A stretch of DNA of 64,000 bases from NCEH01 sp002257205 (GTDB lineage Bacteria; Pseudomonadota; Alphaproteobacteria; Rhizobiales; Xanthobacteraceae). The notes under the pieces were generated by a model. It worked only from the letters and a program-made list of their open reading frames with translations. It ran no database searches and was not told where the DNA came from. Shown here piece by piece: positions 51,114-59,226 of this stretch (position 1 is its first letter; each line of letters starts with the position of its first letter). The DNA lies in assembly GCF_043195105.1 (NCBI RefSeq), contig NZ_JBAFWO010000014.1; one strand, 5' to 3'. Both the position numbers and the translations under genes were made by a program.

Positions 51114-52430
51114 ATGGCAGAAGCCGCCGCGCGGTCAATAGATATACAAAAAACTTTTCCGCCACTTCCGGAGAAGCCCCCAAAACAATATGCGCGGGGT
51201 TGGCGCGTCGCCGCAATTTGCACGACGCTTCTTCTTATAAACGCGTTTTCCCAGATCGACAGAATACTTCCCTTCATCTTGGCCGAGGCTATCAAGGCGG
51301 ACCTCGGGCTGAGCGACACCCAGATGGGCCTGCTTACGGGCCTCGCCTTCGCAGTTTGCTATTCGCTGCTGTCGTTGCCTCTCGCCCGAGCCTCGGACCG
51401 AGGGTCGCCTCGCTTCGTCCTGGTTTCGTGCATTTTGCTCTGGAGCGCGATGACGGCGCTCGGTGGCTTCGCCGCAAGCTTTCTACTGCTGGCGATCACG
51501 CGTTTCGGCGTCGCGTTCGGAGAAGCCGGCGCCGTACCTGCCGGCCATGCGCTGATCGGCCGCAAGATCCGGCCGGAGCGTCGCGGCCTGGCGATCGGCC
51601 TTTTCGCCATGGGCATCCCGCTCGGCACCATGATCGGCTTCGCCGCCGGCGGGGCGATCGGCGATACGCTGGGATGGCGCACCGCCATGATCGGCGCCGG
51701 AGCCATCGGCGGGATGGTTGCTCTATTGGCCTTCATTGTCCCGGGGCCGACCCCGACGCTCGCCCGCACGGCCGCCAACAGCGAACCGTTCCTACGATCC
51801 TGTCGCCGATTGCTGGCCTCCCCGGCGTTTCGCTGGCTGTGCATCGCAGCGATCTTCCTCGGCTTCGCCGCAGCGCCCTTCTACGCCTTCTCCGCTCCGT
51901 TCCTCATCCGCACGCACGGCTTCAGCGCGAGCGAGGTGGGACTGGCTTTTGGCCTCTTGCAGGGCCTGATGGGCATTATCGGCACGCTCCTGGGCGGACG
52001 CTGGTTCGACCGCGCGGTGAGCTCGGGCACGGGGAAAGTGCTCGGGCCGCCGGCCATTCTCTTCCTGATCGCCAGCGCAACCACGAGTGCAGCCTTGTTC
52101 GCGCCGGCCGGCTGGTTGTCGATCGCGCTGTTGGTGCCGGGGATGCTGTCCTTCTCATTCCTGCTGCCATGGGCCTTCGGCGCTGCCCATCTCGTCGCTG
52201 GCGAAGGTAAGCAAGCGCAGGCGTCTAGCCTCGTGATGATCGGCTCCGGCCTTCTTGGACCGGCGCTCGGACCGGTTATCGTCGGCATGGTCAGCGACGC
52301 GGTGACAACTGCGCAAGTTGCCAATGGCCTTGGCTTCGGGCTGCTGGTCGTCCCGATCGCCAGCGTCCTGACGGGCACCACCTTGCTGATCGCAAACGGG
52401 CACATCGCCGCTTCGCTGGGACGACAGTGA
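51114..52430 (+). CDS. MFS transporter
   Basis: The 438-residue protein has twelve predicted helices and the MFS loop GRKIRPERRGLAIGLFAMG-type motif in the middle of the N-half, plus LPLARASDRGSPRFVLVSC as the conserved A motif near residue 85. DRILPFILAEAIKADLGLSD at the N-terminus recalls the Spinster-like transporters. Substrate unknown; possibly export of an organic compound handled by the SDR downstream. The gap to the SDR is 106 bases. No signal peptide is needed. Confidence 0.9.
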   Translation: MAEAAARSIDIQKTFPPLPEKPPKQYARGWRVAAICTTLLLINAFSQIDRILPFILAEAIKADLGLSDTQMGLLTGLAFAVCYSLLSLPLARASDRGSPRFVLVSCILLWSAMTALGGFAASFLLLAITRFGVAFGEAGAVPAGHALIGRKIRPERRGLAIGLFAMGIPLGTMIGFAAGGAIGDTLGWRTAMIGAGAIGGMVALLAFIVPGPTPTLARTAANSEPFLRSCRRLLASPAFRWLCIAAIFLGFAAAPFYAFSAPFLIRTHGFSASEVGLAFGLLQGLMGIIGTLLGGRWFDRAVSSGTGKVLGPPAILFLIASATTSAALFAPAGWLSIALLVPGMLSFSFLLPWAFGAAHLVAGEGKQAQASSLVMIGSGLLGPALGPVIVGMVSDAVTTAQVANGLGFGLLVVPIASVLTGTTLLIANGHIAASLGRQ

Positions 52431-52536
52431 CTTTCGTCTCCTCCGATCGGCCGACAAGAGGCGCTGGTCCGCCAATCGCCCAGCGGGCCGCATCGATTGC
52501 AATCAAACCACTCGTATCGAGAAAGGAACCATCAGA

Positions 52537-53388
52537 ATGTCCGATGCTGACACCTCACGCCGCACCTTCATGACCCTCGCGGCCGCCGCTCCCGCGGCTC
52601 TCGCCATGGGAAGCACGGCTTCAGCCCAAGCAGCCACGGCCAGCCCAGCAACGCTCCCTGGCGCCGGCAGGGCGGTCGTCGTCACCGGCTCGTCGCGGGG
52701 CATCGGCGCTGCTACCGCCAAGCGTCTGGCGCGCGATGGCTTTGCCGTGACCGTGAACTACCTCACGAACCGTGATCTCGCTGCCCGCGTCGTGGCCGAC
52801 ATCGAGGCGGCTGGGGGGCGCGCCATCGTTCGCCAGGCCGACGTTGCCGATCCCGCAGCGGTCAAGGCTCTGTTCGACGCCAATGAGCAGGCATTCGGGG
52901 GCGTTGATGTGGTGGTCAACAATGCGGGCATCATGAATGTCGGCCCCTTCGCCCAGATGACGGACGCGGCCTTCGATCGAATGATGGCAACTAATGTCAA
53001 AGGCAGCTTCAACGTGCTGCGCGAGGCGGCACGGCGGACGCGTGACGGCGGCCGGATCATCAGCCTGTCTTCAAGCATCATCAAGACGCCTCCTCCGGCT
53101 ACGGGTGCGTATGCCGCCACGAAGAGCGCCCAGATGCTTTTTTCCAGCGTCCTTGCGAAGGAGTTGGCCGGTCGCAACATCTCGGTCAACGCGGTGGCGC
53201 CTGGCGCCGTCGACACGCAGCTCCTCCGGCAGCATGGCGAAGAGGCGCTCCGCGGAATTCCCGAACAGACCCCCCTCGGTCGCCTGGGCCTACCGGAAGA
53301 TATCGCCGGTGTCATCGCGCTTCTCTGCTCGCAGGATGGCGCCTGGATTGATGCTCAAACCGTATTCGCGAACGGCGGGTTGGGGTGA
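52537..53388 (+). CDS. Short-chain dehydrogenase/reductase with Tat-type signal
   Basis: The 283-residue protein begins MSDADTSRRTFMTLAAAAPA, with a SRRTFMT twin-arginine motif, hydrophobic stretch and an ASAQA cleavage site near residue 34. The enzyme part is a full SDR: VVVTGSSRGIGAATAKRLAR, NNAGIMNVGPFAQMTDA, SLSSSI, YAATKSAQM and VFANGGLG at the end. Tat export of an NAD(P) enzyme resembles the AKR at 44500, so this may be a second periplasmic-type redox protein. The Tat prediction is by eye. Confidence 0.88.
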   Translation: MSDADTSRRTFMTLAAAAPAALAMGSTASAQAATASPATLPGAGRAVVVTGSSRGIGAATAKRLARDGFAVTVNYLTNRDLAARVVADIEAAGGRAIVRQADVADPAAVKALFDANEQAFGGVDVVVNNAGIMNVGPFAQMTDAAFDRMMATNVKGSFNVLREAARRTRDGGRIISLSSSIIKTPPPATGAYAATKSAQMLFSSVLAKELAGRNISVNAVAPGAVDTQLLRQHGEEALRGIPEQTPLGRLGLPEDIAGVIALLCSQDGAWIDAQTVFANGGLG

Positions 53389-53984
53389 CGGAAAGCCGCC
53401 TGCTGATCGCAAACTGGCGCGGCACCGAGGCGACGGTTACACGCAGCCTCGCCTCGGGCAGGTCGCAGCGACAGGTGGACGCGTGGTCTGCCCATGCACC
53501 CGGGCGCATCGGCGAAATGGCGCTATATCGACCCAGCACACCTCAAGCATGGCGGCGCCGATCCGGCCGACGCCTTGCGGGCTTTACGATAGCAGGGTCT
53601 GGCAGGCATCCGGCATTGCCATGACAATCATGATCGCGAGCTTCAGGAGCATTGACCAGGACATCTGGAAAACCATGTCCGCCGACGGAGTACCGGAGTG
53701 ACAGGTCTAGCCGTCAGAACTATAGCGGTAAATTCCGGGAACAAGCAAAAACTCCTGAACGACCGATGTTAGGGCGCAAAGCAGAGCCGCCTTTGTACAC
53801 GCAATCTTACGCCAGAGCACTCCGATCCGTTGAAGCGGCTTTACATCATTGCGAGAGTGCGCGCAGATCGGTTCTGCGGAACAGACGACGTGGGCAAGAT
53901 CAATGGGAATAGGAAACGGCCGAGAACGGCAATCAAACGACAGCGAAAACCACCGCCGAAACTACGCTATTGCCGCCGCTTGTA

Positions 53985-54240
53985 TCCGTCACTCCCACTC
54001 TAATGTTTTTTCGACTCTAATGAATTGATTTTCCTACAGAAAAACTTCATTTCGGCGCCGAGATCCGTGACGTAGGCCGTCAAAAAGCTAGCCTGCTGAT
54101 TTTGTTGGAGTTTTTGGCAATTTACGCACAGAACAATTCTGTGAACTATCGGCATCTATCGACCGTTTCGCGATGAGACATAGACCTCAAGCCGCGGAAG
54201 CTCTTGCCTCCGAAAATGTACCGTCAAAATCGGCGAAATC
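53985..54240. repeat. Dispersed repeat, copy B
   Basis: Homologous to copy A (30065-30312): 25 identical bases at 54135-54159, the core ACTATCGGCATC at 54145-54156, and flanking CCGTCAAAA boxes at about 54077 and 54222. The arrangement and spacing are the same in both. Shares its core with copy C near 4440. Confidence 0.6.
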
Positions 54241-54454
54241 ACATCTCTGCTTCAGACCGTTCTGGGAATACCGCTTTGGCGCTATCGTCTCGCCATGTCC
54301 CCGGCCTTCTGGTGGCTTTGGTGAGGTTGTCCACGATTGGCCGGTGAATTTGATCGCGATTTCGTCTGGAGGTGATTAGCCCTCTGAGGGTTGCGTGCTT
54401 CGCTTTCGCGGCACTCTGATTTTATAACGAGCACAGCCACGACGATGTTTACGT

Positions 54455-54551
54455 TTGACGAGGCCATCCCAACAGCAGCATCGACGAATTCCTGCCGTGG
54501 CCCTATCCAGCACGGCCAGCCCTCAGCGACGTGGCCTGAGGGACGCTTACT
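54455..54551 (+). mobile_element. IS66-type element end (transposase C-terminus and terminal repeat)
   Basis: The reading GHPNSSIDEFLPWPYPARPA, then LSDVA and a stop at 54539, is the C-terminal signature of IS66 transposases (HP-x-x-IDELLPW-Y). It is followed at once by GGGACGCTTAC, which resembles the IS66 terminal inverted repeat end (GGACGCTTAC). The rest of the element is missing. So this is a remnant marking an old insertion. Confidence 0.5.
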
Positions 54552-54752
54552 CAGAAGCGGTGTGTGGTTTCGCTAAACTCATCCGGTCGATACGGGATGG
54601 AGCCAGGTCAATGAGAGCTTCATCGTCTTCATGAAAAAAGGCGGACATTTCGCCGGCTCCGACGGCGGCGCCTTGGAAAAGCGGCGCCGTCAGACGGAAT
54701 TACGATCAGCCAGCGGGGCTGGTTGCGGAGCGCCTTTGGATTGGCTTCGTTA

Positions 54753-55463
54753 TTATTGGGCTTCGCTGTTAAAGGCGTATCCGAAGCCCCGCACCGACCG
54801 GATTGGAAACTCGTGTCCGCAGATTTTTACTGCTTTGCGGCGCAAGCGGAAGATCAACACCTCCAGATGCGCCGCCCGCGTGGTCTGTCCGCAGTCGGTT
54901 TCTTTCAATGCAGCATTCAAATCTTCTCGGCTAACCGGGCATCCCGGCTCATCCATGAGCCGCGCCATGAGGCAGCGCTCATGCTTGCTCAGACTGACCT
55001 CGTCGCCGTTCGGACTGCGCAATACCCAACGCGCGGTGTCCAATGTCCAGCCGGTGGACGCATCGCGCTGTCCAAGCTCCACCGTGCCGAGACGCGCATG
55101 GAGATTGCGAATGACCAGCTTCAGCTCGGTCATGTCAAACGGCTTGACCAAATAATGATCCGCACCGAGCGACAATCCATGCAATCGATCGTGCAAGGCG
55201 GAACGACCCGTGAGCATGACGACCCGAGCGCGGCTTGCAAGCTTCAACCGATTGATGGCGGAAAACCCGGTTTCACCGGGCAGGTTCACGTCGAGCACGA
55301 TGATGTCGGCGGCTTCTTCCGCTAGGGTGCGCTCGAGGCCGGCAATGGTGTGCGCGGCGCGCACCGTCATGCCTGCAATTCGCAGGTATTCAGCGAGACT
55401 TTCGCAGAAATCAATGTCGTCCTCCACCACGATCACCCGGATCGCGGCACATGCTCCCTCCAT
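54753..55463 (-). CDS. OmpR-type response regulator
   Basis: From ATG 55463, with GGGGGAA upstream, the 236-residue protein has a receiver domain (VIVVEDDIDFCESLAEYLRI, phospho-Asp in IIVLDVNLPGETGF, Lys in LVKPFDMTEL) and a winged-helix C-terminal domain with VSLSKHERCLMARLMDEPGC and RRKAVKICGHEFPIRSVRGF. The latter is somewhat divergent. The frame is open upstream but only as the antisense of the kinase gene. The cognate kinase lies 130 bases upstream on the same strand. Confidence 0.9.
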   Translation of the reverse strand: MEGACAAIRVIVVEDDIDFCESLAEYLRIAGMTVRAAHTIAGLERTLAEEAADIIVLDVNLPGETGFSAINRLKLASRARVVMLTGRSALHDRLHGLSLGADHYLVKPFDMTELKLVIRNLHARLGTVELGQRDASTGWTLDTARWVLRSPNGDEVSLSKHERCLMARLMDEPGCPVSREDLNAALKETDCGQTTRAAHLEVLIFRLRRKAVKICGHEFPIRSVRGFGYAFNSEAQ

Positions 55464-55593
55464 GAGATTCCCCCGTTCTTCCCGCACCACCAAAATCCCG
55501 CTTGCTGAAGTCTCCCAGGTGCCTTTCAAGCCGAACGTGATCTCCTGCGGCCCACGGCAACGTGCGTCACGGCAAACACGCCGACGCTCGATC

Positions 55594-57603
55594 TCAGGCT
55601 GACACTTCGCTCTCACGCGCAGCGGGCAGCACCATGATGAACACACTGCCTCCGCCCACGGCATCTTCCACGCGCACAGTGCCACCGTGAAGTGACGCGA
55701 TTCGAGCGACGATGAACAGGCCAAGGCCAGCGCCTGGCAGCGATGAATGAGCGTCTGATCGATAATAGCGCTCGAATATCGTCTCCCGCTCAGAGGGATC
55801 GACCCCTGACCCCTTGTCCTCCACACGGATCTCGACCGCTTCCTCCGTGGCGCCAAAGGCCAGTGTCACAGGACCGGAACTATATTTGAGCGCATTGCTC
55901 ACAATATTGCCTACCGCCACGCGCAGTAACAGCGGATCCACCGCCACTCTGAGTTGCTCAGGCCCGTCAAGCTGGATGTCTCGCTCGCTCTCGATCCCAC
56001 CATCACGAGCGATCTCCGTCAGCAGCGCGTGCAGATCCACGTGACGTACACGCAGTTCCAACGACGCCCGATCCAGCCATTCCTCGGCCAAAAACGTATC
56101 GATCAGCCCCCCGAGGCGGCGCGTTGCCCGGCCGATCTTGGCGAGTTCGCGCGTGTCCATTGGCGCGAGCGTGCTGGTTCCATGACGGATCACATCCACC
56201 GCCGCTCCGATCGTCGAAAGGGGTGTGCGAAATTCGTGGCTCACCATGGATAGGAGGTTGCGTTGCTCCCGCAGCGCTTGGCGTAAGGCGTGTGTGCGCG
56301 CCTCGACGGCGACCTCAAGCGTTTTTTCATTCCGGCGCGAGGCCGCAAGCAAGTCCTGCTCCAGTGCTTGGCGCGTCCTCTGGTGCGCCTGGATCGCTAC
56401 GATAACACCGACAAAGATGGCCACGATCTGCGCCAATACCAACGCCGGAAAAATCCAGGCGCTGAGGCTGGTGAGCGGCAAGAGCCCCAGCACCCGCCCA
56501 GAATATGCCATTAGCACGAAGCCGGAAAGTGAAAGACCAATGAAGTACCAGAGGCCGGAAGGCTCACCTGCCCTCATCCATCGATAGGCCGCCAATATGG
56601 TCAAAAGGGAGAAGATGATCGACAACACCAGCAAGATCGATAGCAGCGGCTGGTAGAAGCCAAATGGAGTCAGCGCCGCGCCCACGGTGGAAAATGCCAG
56701 GAAGGTCCACATGAAGCGGCGGATCCACGGCATGTTGGCAAACCCGCGAAAGACGTCCATTATCAGGAGGGCCATGGAACCGGCGGTCAGATACAGCACG
56801 AGTGCATGGACGCTGTAGATGATGAAATGCGAAAACCCGGCGAAAAGTTGCAGGGCAAGACCGCTAATGAGGATCTGCAGTGCAGTCATGAAGCTGGTGT
56901 TGATGCCGAGCAGCACCAGGGTGCGCTCCCTTAGCCACGCTCCCATGATCATTGCGGCAACACCGAGCAGTGCGGCAGCGCCGAGTAGCATCGACAGGAT
57001 CGTGGTGACGGAAACAATGTACCCAACAAGATCCGGAAGGCGCCAAAGGTCAACCTGTGCGCGTATCGACCGGGTTCCCGCGATGCGGATATAGACGACC
57101 TGTTCTTCGTCCAGAGGCACATCCATGCGGAACACAAATAGCGAAACCGGCATATAGCGGTTGGCCACCGGAACTCCGGTGCCAGAGCGCAGCCACATAT
57201 CGACAATACGGCCATCGGCGCCGCGCACCGGAACAAGAGCATCCACGCTGTCAGTTAGAGGATGCGCATCTACGGCAAGCCACCATTCGCCGTCCCCAGT
57301 GTCCGAGGCGCGCAGCGCAAATCTCAACCACCACACGCCCGCCCTGTCGAGGCCTGGGTTGAAAGCCCCCTCTAGGGGACGGAAACGCCCCTCGACCGCT
57401 GCACGCTCGATCGCCGCAAAATCCATCTGGCCCGAGATGTCATGAAATGCGGACAGGTGACCTTGTACGGAGACCGATGCCCGTTCGCCATCCAAATTGA
57501 GCGGCGCGCCGACGCTTGAAGACGACGAGCCGACCAACCAGATGATGCAGATAAGCGGAAGAAACCAAAGTACGACACCGTACCTGCACGCCCCCCGCAC
57601 CAT
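55594..57603 (-). CDS. 7TMR-DISM sensor histidine kinase
   Basis: The 669-residue protein has a signal or first membrane segment (VVLWFLPLICIIWLVG) and a periplasmic 7TMR-DISMED2-like beta domain (WWLRFALRASDTGDGEWWLA, residues 50-185). Seven membrane helices follow (about 200-400) and then a cytoplasmic kinase. The dimerisation helix is NLLSMVSHEFRTPLSTIGAA with the phospho-His near 456; N box NIVSNALKYSSG; G regions VEDKGSGVDPSER and GAGLGLFIVARIASLHGG. Such kinases sense carbohydrates or other periplasmic ligands. It forms a two-component system with the response regulator at 54753. Confidence 0.93.
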   Translation of the reverse strand: MVRGACRYGVVLWFLPLICIIWLVGSSSSSVGAPLNLDGERASVSVQGHLSAFHDISGQMDFAAIERAAVEGRFRPLEGAFNPGLDRAGVWWLRFALRASDTGDGEWWLAVDAHPLTDSVDALVPVRGADGRIVDMWLRSGTGVPVANRYMPVSLFVFRMDVPLDEEQVVYIRIAGTRSIRAQVDLWRLPDLVGYIVSVTTILSMLLGAAALLGVAAMIMGAWLRERTLVLLGINTSFMTALQILISGLALQLFAGFSHFIIYSVHALVLYLTAGSMALLIMDVFRGFANMPWIRRFMWTFLAFSTVGAALTPFGFYQPLLSILLVLSIIFSLLTILAAYRWMRAGEPSGLWYFIGLSLSGFVLMAYSGRVLGLLPLTSLSAWIFPALVLAQIVAIFVGVIVAIQAHQRTRQALEQDLLAASRRNEKTLEVAVEARTHALRQALREQRNLLSMVSHEFRTPLSTIGAAVDVIRHGTSTLAPMDTRELAKIGRATRRLGGLIDTFLAEEWLDRASLELRVRHVDLHALLTEIARDGGIESERDIQLDGPEQLRVAVDPLLLRVAVGNIVSNALKYSSGPVTLAFGATEEAVEIRVEDKGSGVDPSERETIFERYYRSDAHSSLPGAGLGLFIVARIASLHGGTVRVEDAVGGGSVFIMVLPAARESEVSA

Positions 57604-57993
57604 CCCTGCTCCCCCACGTCACTGGTCGTTGGTTGCTTGCCACTTTGCAACGCTGCATTCTCCTACGGCGCTCCGGCGACAAACCGGGTAGCCCTAGTTA
57701 AGTGGAGCGCCCCCTCTGGCATAGCCTTTTTCATTTTCTCAGAGGGGTACAGCACTATCCGATCTGCCGCTGCGCCAAACCAGTAGTTCCGCGACAGATC
57801 GCGCCGCTTACACCGTCAAACAGGCTCGATCCAATCGCCAGAGCGGACTCACCGCCGCACGGAAGTTAGGGGCAATGTCACATCAACCAAGGACCGGGAG
57901 ACAGAGATCAACAGCTTCCTTTACACAGTAACGACAGCCTGAACCGGTCGCTGGTGTCGCGCACGCAAGCGGGCGACACCCACAGCCGCTCAA
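57604..57993. other. Intergenic region upstream of the kinase
   Basis: About 390 bases without a supported gene between the kinase start and the TIGR03032 stop. It should contain the promoter of the two-component operon. No clear terminator or dyad was found. Confidence 0.45.
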
Positions 57994-59202
57994 TTAATCA
58001 CTCCCCGATGGCAGGCGCCGGTCGAGCGGTTGATCGGGGGCTTCGATGGTGATGAAGCTTGCCAGATCCGGGCCGAACGTCGGAAGGGCCATGGGGCAGC
58101 GCACGCCAGGCAGCACCGCGACGTCAAATAATTCGCGTACGCCGCCATCTAGCCGCAACCATTCGACGATATCGCCGTTGCGCGGATTGACGATCTGAAC
58201 GCCGCACCAGGCCTCCGCCCCGCGCTTGTCCAATTCCTCCTGAAGCTGAAGGCCACTGAACACGCCGTCTCGCCGCGCCAGCGACAACCCGATGAATGCG
58301 TGACCATCATGGAAGGAGAGACCACGCATGAAGCCCGGACAGAAGGTGACGCGTTCGCGCGCGCCGGTGTCCCGATCGATGCGGGTCAGATAGCCATTGC
58401 CGGAATCCAGAACCCACAGGGCCCCATCGTGGATACGGGGCGAGTGCGGCATGGAGAGCCCGTCGGCGATGATGGCGTCCGTCGTCACATCGATCACCAC
58501 GCCGCCATCCCGGCGCCGGTCACGCCAACCGTCAACAATGTCGCTCGTGGACACCGCCGTGACATAGCGGGGCTGGCCATTTTCCATACACATGCCGTTG
58601 AGATGGCACCGATCTTCCGGCGCTAGGCGCGAGATGAAGGCGGGCCGCCAGACCGGCTTGAAACTATGCACGACGCTGTCGGTCGCCAGGCAAGAATATT
58701 TCGTATTGACGAAAATCAACTGGCCGGCCGCATCAATGCCCATCTCATGCACATCAAGGTCCGACACAGTCTGGCCGCGCCGCGGCACATAGAGACGGTC
58801 GAAATGCTCGTTTGCCACCTCGTTGAGTCCGAGCACGTTCTCAAACCGCCAGATCTGCGCCAATCCTGCCAGAAGCAAGCGCTGGCCGTCGCCGATCAGG
58901 CCCATGGCGCGCACGAAATTGCGCTGATGAACCGAAAGCGCGCCGTTCTGCAGCACCCCCACCAGGAACAGTTGTCCCGTCTGGTAGGAGGTAAAGGCGA
59001 TGGAGCAATTGTGCAATTGCAGCCATTGCGGCAGGCCGCGCGAGCACGAGATGTGGGTGACAACGTCTTGCACCGCCTGCGGCGCATCGGCGGGCGGGAG
59101 ACCTGCCGCTTCAACGGTGGGCTCCGGCGCGGGATTTGGCTGATCACTCAAGGCGTTTGCTTTCGTCGAGCGGACCGACCGATGGCCTTCTGAAAAGGCC
59201 AT
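57994..59202 (-). CDS. TIGR03032 family protein
   Basis: The 402-residue protein shows the TIGR03032 pattern: CSRGLPQWLQLHNCSIAFTS, YQTGQLFLVG, RAMGLIGDGQRLLLAGLAQI, then DLDVHEMGIDAAGQLIFVNT, LAPEDRCHLNGMCMENGQPR and MPHSPRIHDGALWVLDSGNG. It is a beta-propeller-like domain family of unknown role, sometimes fused to sulfotransferase or TPR domains. No signal peptide. The ATG at 59202 lies in a hairpin stem; TTG at 59151 is an alternative start. It is 24 bases downstream of the autotransporter stop, suggesting a common transcript. Confidence 0.85.
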   Translation of the reverse strand: MAFSEGHRSVRSTKANALSDQPNPAPEPTVEAAGLPPADAPQAVQDVVTHISCSRGLPQWLQLHNCSIAFTSYQTGQLFLVGVLQNGALSVHQRNFVRAMGLIGDGQRLLLAGLAQIWRFENVLGLNEVANEHFDRLYVPRRGQTVSDLDVHEMGIDAAGQLIFVNTKYSCLATDSVVHSFKPVWRPAFISRLAPEDRCHLNGMCMENGQPRYVTAVSTSDIVDGWRDRRRDGGVVIDVTTDAIIADGLSMPHSPRIHDGALWVLDSGNGYLTRIDRDTGARERVTFCPGFMRGLSFHDGHAFIGLSLARRDGVFSGLQLQEELDKRGAEAWCGVQIVNPRNGDIVEWLRLDGGVRELFDVAVLPGVRCPMALPTFGPDLASFITIEAPDQPLDRRLPSGSD

Positions 59203-59205
59203 CGG
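59179..59205. promoter_or_regulatory. Hairpin overlapping the TIGR03032 start codon
   Basis: An 11-base perfect stem (59179-59189 with 59195-59205) closes a 5-base loop between the autotransporter stop and the start of TIGR03032. On the minus strand the ATG is inside the stem. It could terminate the autotransporter message or control translation of the next gene. No T tract. Confidence 0.45.
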
Positions 59206-59226
59206 AGTAGGGGACTGAGCGGCAAA

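Larger units (their letters stand above)
53389..54752. other. Long gene-free region with repeat copy B and an IS66 end
   Basis: No supported gene in about 1.36 kb. Copy B of the dispersed repeat lies at about 53985-54240. The IS66 relic is at 54455-54551. The first 300 bases hold a short reading YIDPAHLKHGGADPADALRA ending at 53593, perhaps the last residues of a lost gene; not recognised. Confidence 0.5.

Noticed and set aside
54282..54467. Short minus-strand open frame near the IS66 relic
   Set aside because: No motif, low coding character; overlaps remnant DNA.
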